The notes under the pieces are model-generated. The model saw only the letters and a list, made by a program, of their open reading frames with translations, made no database searches and was not told where the DNA came from. Below are positions 57,910 to 64,000 of a stretch of 64,000 bases of DNA, piece after piece. Made by a program: the position numbers and the translations under genes. The first letter of the stretch is position 1, and each line of letters opens with the position of its first letter. Origin of the DNA: Nitrosospira sp. Nsp14 (GTDB lineage: Bacteria > Pseudomonadota > Gammaproteobacteria > Burkholderiales > Nitrosomonadaceae); the NCBI RefSeq assembly GCF_900113575.1, contig NZ_FOPV01000019.1, positions 1 to 64,000 on the forward strand, read 5' to 3'.

Positions 57910-58863
57910 ATGAAGAGTCTGAATAGCGCTACCGTTCTCGGTGCACTGGTAGCCGATTCCGCTTCCCTCGGTTTGCATTGGGTCTATGATCCCACACGTA
58001 TTGCCGAGATTGAGCAAATCAGGGGCCTGGTCTTTCTTGAACCTGATGCAAACAACTATTCTGGGGTCAAGGGTTACTTCGCCCATCACCTTAAGGAAGC
58101 GGGCGAGTCTACCAGTTATGGCGAGACTTGTTTTTTGATGCTGAAGCATCTGGCAAAGCACGGCAGCTTCAATCTCGTCGAGTATCAGGCCGAATATCGG
58201 GCGTACTTCGGGCCCGGCGGCGAATATGTCGGTTATATCGATACCCCCACCCGCCGGACGTTGCTTACGTTGTCGGCATTGGAACCGGCCGAATTTCCGG
58301 CGGCGTCGGGCGCCGATGATGATCAGCATCCTGCTCTGGCTGCGCTCCCGTCATTGGTGGGGACGCACGACGGCCCGCTAGCGGAGCTGATCGCGCGCGT
58401 CGAAGCAGTGGTGCGGGTGACGAACAATAATGAACTGGCAATCTCGGCCGCGCGCTGTGCCTCGGCGGCATTGTTCAAGCTATTGCACGGCATGCCGCTT
58501 CCACAGGCGTTCAACGAAGCATTGCCATTCGCGGGAAATACTCTTGAACCGCTGCTTGCGGACGCGCTTGCCATGCCACAGTTCGATAGCGTTGAGGCCG
58601 CTGAGCGCTTCGGCACTTCATGTCATGTCGCCGAAGGTTTGCCGCTCATTTTCCATCTTGCACAACATGCGCCTGACTACAGATCCGCGGTGGAGTCCAA
58701 CATCCGGGCTGGCGGAGACAATTGTGGCCGTTCAATCATGCTCGGCGCGATAGTGGCCGCGCATGCCGCAATGCGAAACCCCTCCGAATTCCCGATCCCC
58801 CTCCCCTGGCTGGCGCGGTACCGAAAGTTCGAAGCTGCGGCTGATGCATGTGCCGCGCTTTGA
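57910..58863 (+). CDS. ADP-ribosylglycohydrolase family protein (crystallin J1-like)
   Basis: The 317-residue protein starts SATVLGALVADSASLGLHWVYDP, as in the crystallin J1/ADP-ribosylglycohydrolase family. Classical DraG-type enzymes hold their two metals with a C-terminal GGD(T)DT motif. Here the site reads RAGGDNCGRSIMLGAIVAAHA, so one Asp is kept but the second is not. It may therefore be a divergent hydrolase or a binding protein. It follows ycaR after 37 bases and may share its promoter. A short perfect hairpin (58863-58881) begins at the stop codon but has no T-tract. Confidence 0.85.
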   Translation: MKSLNSATVLGALVADSASLGLHWVYDPTRIAEIEQIRGLVFLEPDANNYSGVKGYFAHHLKEAGESTSYGETCFLMLKHLAKHGSFNLVEYQAEYRAYFGPGGEYVGYIDTPTRRTLLTLSALEPAEFPAASGADDDQHPALAALPSLVGTHDGPLAELIARVEAVVRVTNNNELAISAARCASAALFKLLHGMPLPQAFNEALPFAGNTLEPLLADALAMPQFDSVEAAERFGTSCHVAEGLPLIFHLAQHAPDYRSAVESNIRAGGDNCGRSIMLGAIVAAHAAMRNPSEFPIPLPWLARYRKFEAAADACAAL

Positions 58864-58959
58864 CGCTTTTATCCAAAGCGTGGGGGAGAACGGGAATGCA
58901 AATAAGCCAAAGGCTGGGACGATTTTATGGAGACAACTAACCTTGCATACGTCTATGCC

Positions 58960-59187
58960 CTATCTCTTCCTCATGTAAAACGTAAACTCTCCCGCCAGCT
59001 CCGACAAGGAGATCAACTCGTTGCCCGTCTGGTCGGCAAAGACCTCGAAATCGATCACCGAACCAGGATCGGTCGCCATTATTTTTAACACCTCGCCGCT
59101 GCTCATGTCCACGAGTGATTTCTTGGTGCGCAGGATGGGCAAGGGACAGTTCAAGCCACGCACGTCCAGTTCTTTGTCGCAATTCAT
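58960..59187 (-). CDS. tusA: TusA-like sulfurtransferase
   Basis: The 75-residue protein carries the TusA motif GLNCPLPILRTKK with the sulfur-accepting Cys14. TusA passes sulfur for 2-thiouridine in tRNA and, in sulfur oxidisers, for dissimilatory sulfur transfer. No other tus or dsr gene is nearby. It is convergent with the ADP-ribosylglycohydrolase gene and divergent from argJ. Confidence 0.9.
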   Translation of the reverse strand: MNCDKELDVRGLNCPLPILRTKKSLVDMSSGEVLKIMATDPGSVIDFEVFADQTGNELISLSELAGEFTFYMRKR

Positions 59188-59445
59188 GCTTTTTCTCCCA
59201 TACCGTTTTCGGTTTTTGCCATCCCGCTTTTACCAGAACGGGATACGGCTGTCATAGGCTCACGAGCTATTAATGTTGAGACACACGTGGAAAGCAGCGT
59301 ATATACAGGAACACGGATATTCATTCAGGGTAAAAATAAAAAAACGCCAGGGAGATGAGTTAAGATAACGCGCTCTTTTCGGGCTGAAGAACAACCGCGA
59401 AAAACAATATTACTAATTTTGATCGAGAACCGATAGCACACTATT

Positions 59446-60678
59446 ATGCCAGTCAACCTTAAACTACCCCTACCCGAACAATTATTTCCGATAAAGGGCG
59501 TCACCCTGGGTACTGCCGAAGCGGAGATCAGGAAACCGGGACGCAAGGACCTGCTTGTCATCGCGCTCGAAGCCGGCGCGCATGTTGCCGGAACGTTTAC
59601 CCAAAACCATTTTTGCGCCGCGCCGGTCGTGATCGCCAGGGACCATCTTTCCACTCCGGAATCGGCGATAAGAGCGCTAATAGTCAATACCGGCAACGCG
59701 AACGCGGGTACCGGTCAAACGGGGATCGCAGACGCCCGCGCCATATGCGCTGAAGCCGCGCGATTGCTCGGTTGCGATAGCAGGCAGGTACTGCCATTTT
59801 CCACCGGTGTGATCATGGAACCCCTGCCCGTGGCGAAAATCATCGCGGGATTGCCCGCAGCCGTAGCGGACCTCAAGGAAGACAATTGGTTGGCCGCCGC
59901 CGAGGCAATCATGACGACGGATCTTGTACCGAAAGCGGTGTCGAAAAAGATTTCTCTCGGCGGGATACCTGTCGCCATCACGGGCATTGCCAAGGGTTCA
60001 GGCATGATTCACCCCGACATGGCAACAATGTTGAGTTATATCGCCACCGACGCCGCGTTGAGCCCAGCGATGTTGCGGGAAATCACCCGCCATGCGACGG
60101 AAAACTCGTTCAATCGCATCACAGTGGATGGCGACACCTCAACCAACGACGCATTTATTCTGATGGGAACGGGTCTCGCACGTAATTTCCCCATTTCCGA
60201 TAAGGAAAGCCCTGAATTTGCACAACTGCGAGACGCAGTAACGGAGGTCGCGGCGCAGCTTGCACAGGCCATCATTCGCGACGGCGAGGGCGCCACCAAG
60301 TTCATCACCATTCACGTCGAAGGCGGCCGGTCGATGGATGAATGCTCCAAAGCCGCATATGCCATTGCGCATTCACCCCTGGTAAAGACCGCCTTTTTCG
60401 CGTCCGATCCAAATTTGGGCCGCATCCTCGCCGCCATCGGCTACGCGGGCATTGAAGATCTTGACGTCAATGGATTGCAGCTTTTTCTCGATGATGTGCT
60501 GGTTGCGGAGAATGGCGGCAGGGCTTCAGCCTATCGGGAAGAGGATGGACAGCGTGTAATGAAGCAATCGGAAATCACAATGCGTGTTGTACTCAACAGA
60601 GGCGATGCTTCCGCGACTGTCTGGACGTGCGACTTATCCTATGATTATGTAAAAATCAATGCCAGCTATCGAAGCTAG
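59446..60678 (+). CDS. argJ: Glutamate N-acetyltransferase / amino-acid acetyltransferase
   Basis: The 410-residue enzyme is made as one chain and cuts itself before Thr194 in [20 protein letters not shown]. It carries the acetyl cycle of arginine synthesis, moving acetyl from N-acetylornithine to glutamate. [13 protein letters not shown] and GDGEGATKF-like [16 protein letters not shown] are present. Its use with ArgD, ArgF and ArgG (40-44 kb) completes much of the arginine pathway, though the genes are far apart. A 258-base gap upstream probably holds its promoter. Confidence 0.95.
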   Translation: MPVNLKLPLPEQLFPIKGVTLGTAEAEIRKPGRKDLLVIALEAGAHVAGTFTQNHFCAAPVVIARDHLSTPESAIRALIVNTGNANAGTGQTGIADARAICAEAARLLGCDSRQVLPFSTGVIMEPLPVAKIIAGLPAAVADLKEDNWLAAAEAIMTTDLVPKAVSKKISLGGIPVAITGIAKGSGMIHPDMATMLSYIATDAALSPAMLREITRHATENSFNRITVDGDTSTNDAFILMGTGLARNFPISDKESPEFAQLRDAVTEVAAQLAQAIIRDGEGATKFITIHVEGGRSMDECSKAAYAIAHSPLVKTAFFASDPNLGRILAAIGYAGIEDLDVNGLQLFLDDVLVAENGGRASAYREEDGQRVMKQSEITMRVVLNRGDASATVWTCDLSYDYVKINASYRS

Positions 60679-60695
60679 CGCTAGCGTTGCGGCCC

Positions 60696-60815
60696 GTGGC
60701 AACCGAAGCCATTGTCCGATGGGAAAACTGCGGGCCGAGCGCAGCCCCGCGCACGGCCCTGCCCCGTATGGTTAACCCCTAACCGCACAGTCTGGGGGCA
60801 CCCCTCGGTTGCCAC
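60696..60815. repeat. About 120-bp element bounded by 11-bp inverted repeats
   Basis: GTGGCAACCGA at 60696-60706 is the exact reverse complement of TCGGTTGCCAC at 60805-60815. Between them lie further short complementary stretches (GGTTAACCCCTAACC). It fills most of the space between argJ and the EF-hand gene. No target-site duplication is seen. It could be a large RNA hairpin or a small mobile-like unit. Confidence 0.4.
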
Positions 60816-60848
60816 AGGCAAGCCTACAGTAACGGCCGAAGACCATGA

Positions 60849-61295
60849 TTAGTCGCCCATTCGCTTCAAGTGCTGCAGTTGCCGCTCGTCCACCCCTTCA
60901 GTGTAACCCTGGCGATGACCTTGACCGTGACCGTGAGCGTGCTTCTTCCGCATCGCGGCGGCTGCGGCTTCGTCCTTGTCGATATAACCATCCTTGTTTT
61001 TGTCCATCATATCGAACATTTTGTCCGCATGGCGCGCATGCTCTTCCTTGCTTACACGGCCATCGCTGTCAGTGTCAGCCATGGACATTCCACAGCGGCC
61101 CTCCCGTTTCTTGAATCCGTACGCGTCCTTTTCACCGGAGTAGTGGGATTCCGCCACCATGTAGCCTTTACCCAGCGATTGCACGGTGAAAGGGCTGTCA
61201 GTAGCAGATGCGATGGATGCCGTACCCAGCGTTACAGCAAAAGCCGAGCCGACGGCGAGAGAAATGATTGATTTGTTCGTGGGTATATTCTTCAT
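60849..61295 (-). CDS. Secreted EF-hand protein with an EGRCG motif, bufferin/HvfA-like
   Basis: The 148-residue protein has a signal peptide (cut near SIASA, residue 31), then SPFTVQSLGKGYMVAE, as in the bufferin/HvfA family of metal-binding RiPPs. It has a single Cys, Cys68, in KREGRCGM, close to the EGKCG core those precursors carry. Two EF-hand loops follow (DTDSDGRVSKEE 74-85 and DKNKDGYIDKDE 98-109), and a His/Gly-rich tail HAHGHGQGHRQG (119-130). In the bufferin family a DUF692 enzyme converts the Cys to a copper-binding group. No DUF692 or DUF2063 gene is in the window, so modification is a guess. Calcium or copper binding in the periplasm is likely. Confidence 0.8.
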   Translation of the reverse strand: MKNIPTNKSIISLAVGSAFAVTLGTASIASATDSPFTVQSLGKGYMVAESHYSGEKDAYGFKKREGRCGMSMADTDSDGRVSKEEHARHADKMFDMMDKNKDGYIDKDEAAAAAMRKKHAHGHGQGHRQGYTEGVDERQLQHLKRMGD

Positions 61296-61582
61296 GACGT
61301 TTTCTCCAGATTTGTTGAAACTTGAATGAAGTTGAAAAGCGGGTGCTTTCCGCTCGCGCTAACCCAATATCGACGGTTTCATTTCTTTGCTTCTTTTTGG
61401 CAATTTTTGTTACGATGGAGTCGGATCATTGGTATTTCAGCCTTGCAATCAGCAATTTTGAGCGCTTTAGCTGAGCGGTTCAGTACGATAGCACACATAG
61501 CAGGAGAGGACGACAAGCACAGGATGTCGCCCTTTCCGCAACCCGCAGCAAAGATGTGCGACCTATAGACAAACCTTTTCTC

Positions 61583-62470
61583 ATGAACGATTGGAATAAT
61601 CTGTGCGCCCGCGCCGAAGACCTGCTTACCCGAATTGAAGGGTTGATGCATCCCGTTCAGCCGGACCCCGGCTGGAATGCCGCGCTGGCATTTCGCTGGC
61701 GTAAATATGGTAATAAGGGATTCATCGAGGCGGTCGCCCATCCTCATCACATCACTTTCGATGCTTTACATGGCATTGAGCGACAGAAGAGCCTCGTAGA
61801 TCAGAACACACATCAGTTCGTGCGCGGTCATCCCGCCAATAACGTATTGCTCACGGGCGCACGCGGAACCGGAAAGTCATCGCTGGTGAAAGCAATGCTG
61901 AACAAGTACGCGGCCATGGGGTTGCGCTTGATCGAAGTGGAGAAGCATCACCTTACCGATCTGCATGACATCGTCGCACAGATAAGCGGGCGTCCCGAAC
62001 GCTTCATCCTGTATTGCGACGATCTTTCATTCGAGTCGGATGAGCCCGGCTACAAAGCGTTGAAGGTGGTGCTGGACGGTTCGATCGCTACCGCATCGGA
62101 AAACGTCTTGGTCTATGCCACATCCAATCGCCGTCATCTGATGCCCGAATTCATGCGGGACAATCTGGACACCCGGCATATTGGGGCGGAGATCCATCCG
62201 AGCGAAACAGTTGAGGAAAAAAGCTCCTTATCCGAACGTTTCGGAATTTGGGCGTCTTTCCATCCGTTCGATCAGGATCAATACCTGAACATTGTCGCGC
62301 AGTGGCTTACCCATCTGGGTGTCCCGGAACTGGATCTCCCGGCGCGCACAGCCGCGCTGCAATGGGCACTGGGACGCGGTTCGCGCAGCGGTCGCGTTGC
62401 GTGGCAGTTTGCTCGTGATTGGGCAGGAAAGCAGAAAATCGGGGGCGACGGGGCGCGGGATAATTCATGA
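61583..62470 (+). CDS. DUF815 family AAA-like ATPase
   Basis: The 295-residue protein has a Walker A motif GARGTGKSSLVKAML (92-106) and a Walker B-like ILYCDDLSF (about 146-154). VYATSNRRHLMPEFMRDN and a sensor-like segment complete the ATPase core. DUF815 proteins are predicted AAA+ ATPases without a known target. The ATG at 61583 is used; a GTG at 61556 would add nine residues, and neither has a clear ribosome binding site. It is divergent from the EF-hand gene. Confidence 0.87.
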   Translation: MNDWNNLCARAEDLLTRIEGLMHPVQPDPGWNAALAFRWRKYGNKGFIEAVAHPHHITFDALHGIERQKSLVDQNTHQFVRGHPANNVLLTGARGTGKSSLVKAMLNKYAAMGLRLIEVEKHHLTDLHDIVAQISGRPERFILYCDDLSFESDEPGYKALKVVLDGSIATASENVLVYATSNRRHLMPEFMRDNLDTRHIGAEIHPSETVEEKSSLSERFGIWASFHPFDQDQYLNIVAQWLTHLGVPELDLPARTAALQWALGRGSRSGRVAWQFARDWAGKQKIGGDGARDNS

Positions 62471-62695
62471 CGTTGGCGAAAACACGCTCTCCGGCTCAAG
62501 CTTTTGTTTGAGCTGCCTTTTGAGCTTGCGTACCGCGGAGGCGTGCCTGCCCGTGCCTCCTTGCCTTCTTCCGTATACCTCAACCAAACGGAGCAGCTCC
62601 CTCTCGTTCCCGCCACGGCGCCCCGCACGGCGGGTGCACCGGAACGAACAGCATCCGAACCCGAACGCTGATGCGGTGCTTCTCTTTACCGATCC

Positions 62696-63649
62696 ATGTC
62701 TCATCCCCATCGCATCGTTGATGTAGCCGCCGCGGTTATTACCCGGGCCGACGGCAGTTTTCTTCTCGCGCGCCGGCCGGAGGGCAAGCCATACGCGGGT
62801 TACTGGGAATTTCCCGGCGGAAAAGTGAACGCCGGCGAATCGCTGCGGCATGCCCTTGAACGCGAGCTGCTGGAGGAATTGGCTATCCATGCTCAACATG
62901 CCTATCCGTGGATAACCCGTCTTTTCACTTATAGCCATGCCACTGTACGCCTCTGCTTTTATCGTGTGGTCGAATGGCGCGGCGAACCGCAGCCGTGTGA
63001 GAAACAGGAGCTGTCATGGCAATCGGTCGATAATGTTTGTGTCGAACCAATGCTACCGGCAAATGCGCCGATACTGCGCGCCCTTCGCCTTCCGCCGGTT
63101 TATGCGATTACCAACGCCGCCGAGTGGGGAACGGAAATGACCCTAACCCGGATCGAGCAAGCGCTGCAAGACGGGGTACGGCTGATACAGGTGCGGGAGA
63201 AAGCAATGGCGAAGAAAGACCTGCATACTTTTACCGAAGAAGTAGTTGTGCTTGCGCATGGTTACCACGCCAAAGTGCTGGTAAACGCCAGCGGGGGTGA
63301 TAATAACCTCTGCGGGAGCGCCGGCGCGGACGGCGTTCACCTTTCGTCCGCGAAACTGATGGACCTCGCGACACGTCCGGATTTCGAATGGTGCGCCGCA
63401 TCCTGTCACAACGCTGAGGAACTTGTCCGGGCGCAACAGTTGGGACTGGATTTCGCCGTCCTGGCTCCGGTACTGCCAACGCCCAGTCACCCGGGCGTCG
63501 CCACCCTGGGCTGGCGAAAGTTCGCCGCGCTCATCCGCGATTGCTCCATTCCGATATACGCCCTCGGCGGGTTGCGCTATGAAGATTTACCCATCGCATG
63601 GGAACATGGCGCCCACGGCATAGCGGTCATGCGAGCAGCGGGAAGTTAA
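62696..63649 (+). CDS. Nudix hydrolase fused to a ThiE-like domain
   Basis: The 317-residue protein has an N-terminal MutT-type Nudix domain with the box GGKVNAGESLRHALERELLEEL (about 42-63). The C-terminal half is a thiamine-phosphate synthase-like barrel (VYAITN, LIQVREKAM, GADGVHLSS, ASCHNAEELVRA, AVLAPVLPTPSHPG, PIYALGGL). The known fusion hydrolyses 8-oxo-dGTP or related nucleotides. The ThiE half looks degenerate, with ASG in place of the usual NDR after VLVN, so it may no longer make thiamine phosphate. It is convergent with yacG. Confidence 0.92.
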   Translation: MSHPHRIVDVAAAVITRADGSFLLARRPEGKPYAGYWEFPGGKVNAGESLRHALERELLEELAIHAQHAYPWITRLFTYSHATVRLCFYRVVEWRGEPQPCEKQELSWQSVDNVCVEPMLPANAPILRALRLPPVYAITNAAEWGTEMTLTRIEQALQDGVRLIQVREKAMAKKDLHTFTEEVVVLAHGYHAKVLVNASGGDNNLCGSAGADGVHLSSAKLMDLATRPDFEWCAASCHNAEELVRAQQLGLDFAVLAPVLPTPSHPGVATLGWRKFAALIRDCSIPIYALGGLRYEDLPIAWEHGAHGIAVMRAAGS

Positions 63650-63726
63650 ACTGTAGGGAAACTGCAGGGCCTGAACAAGAGTCCGGGTGTTCGTCGGCTG
63701 ATTGCTATTATTCCCCGTCGCCTCTT

Positions 63727-63912
63727 TCATTTCTCATCTTCGCGCGTCTCATCTTCCTTTTTCTCGACCTCGGGTATGCGATAGGCTTCCGATGCCCACT
63801 GCCCCAGATCAATCAACTTGCACCGCTCCGAACAAAACGGGCGGTACGGGTTGGTCAGTTCCCAGGCGATGATTTTGCCGCATTGCGGACAATTGACGAT
63901 AGGTGGTTTCAT
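63727..63912 (-). CDS. yacG: DNA gyrase inhibitor YacG
   Basis: The 61-residue protein has two Cys pairs for zinc, NCPQCGK and [22 protein letters not shown], the signature of YacG, and a charged C-terminal tail. In E. coli it binds the GyrB C-terminal part and blocks gyrase. I used the ATG at 63912, with GGAG nine bases upstream, rather than the TTG at 63927. It is often encoded next to zapD and coaE, which would lie past the window end. Confidence 0.95.
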   Translation of the reverse strand: MKPPIVNCPQCGKIIAWELTNPYRPFCSERCKLIDLGQWASEAYRIPEVEKKEDETREDEK

Positions 63913-64000
63913 GATCATTCGCTCCAAACAGAACCGACTGGATGGATGACCCGCGGCGACCTGCCAGACCGACCCCCGCCGCTTTCTTTTTTATTCACGG

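Noticed and set aside
62465-62938. A minus-strand frame across the 62471-62695 gap and the Nudix start
   Set aside because: It overlaps the Nudix box of the plus-strand gene and has a low-complexity, Arg-rich composition without family pattern. The gap itself shows nothing.
1-64000. tRNA, rRNA or CRISPR
   Set aside because: No T-loop/D-loop pattern, rRNA stretch or regularly spaced repeats were seen in the intergenic regions.

Overview
The window looks like chromosomal core DNA of a betaproteobacterium, most probably a Nitrosomonadaceae ammonia oxidiser such as Nitrosospira. This rests on gene neighbourhoods and on protein sequences: a betaproteobacterial sigma factor/DUF3619/DUF3106/RDD cluster, argD-argF-argG in one direction, rne-rluC-sppA around a Maf gene, and a malate-CoA ligase/malyl-CoA lyase set. 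No ammonia-oxidation gene lies here, so the genus is an inference. I saw no rRNA, tRNA, CRISPR array, prophage or intact insertion sequence.

Layout. 1-4 kb (minus): a clipped secreted protein, a small membrane protein, mtkB-mtkA (malate-CoA ligase) and mcl (malyl-CoA lyase), the last separated by a terminator. 4.3-12.1 kb (minus): mltG and the fatty-acid/phospholipid cluster fabF-acpP-fabG-fabD-fabH-plsX-rpmF-yceD, with a yceF-type Maf gene and an RsmI-like methylase divergent from it. 13.8-19.2 kb: sppA, rluC and, divergent, rne with a structured leader and a clear terminator. 19.3-25.9 kb (minus): protein tyrosine phosphatase, phosphomannomutase, zinc-finger protein, ilvE, glnE. 26.4-33.1 kb (plus): yhdP, a nitrilase-like amidase, tldD. 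33.4-35.2 kb (minus): RDD, DUF3106, DUF3619 and a sigma factor that seems to start at CTG. 35.7-38.8 kb (plus): periplasmic thioredoxin-like protein, TonB, ExbB, ExbD, FecR-like protein.

38.9-45.8 kb: a glutamine amidotransferase, then (minus) yajQ, argG, argF, argD and an Orn/Lys/Arg decarboxylase. 45.9-52.2 kb: NfeD/SPFH pair, rpsT, murJ, a lipoprotein MlaA with an unusual linker, htpX. 52.4-56 kb (minus): dsbB, an RlmL-like methylase, DUF423, xseA. 56-57.9 kb (plus): DnaA-box-like motifs, a second ExbB/ExbD pair, then a Trm112 gene where lpxK would be expected. 57.9-64 kb: ADP-ribosylglycohydrolase family protein, tusA, argJ, a bufferin-like EF-hand secreted protein, a DUF815 ATPase, a Nudix-ThiE fusion and yacG.

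Most genes are housekeeping. The most notable items are the EGRCG/EF-hand secreted protein, the non-canonical sigma-factor start, the rne leader hairpins, the palindromic operator at 35.55 kb, the malyl-CoA module, and the repeat-marked junction where lpxK is missing.
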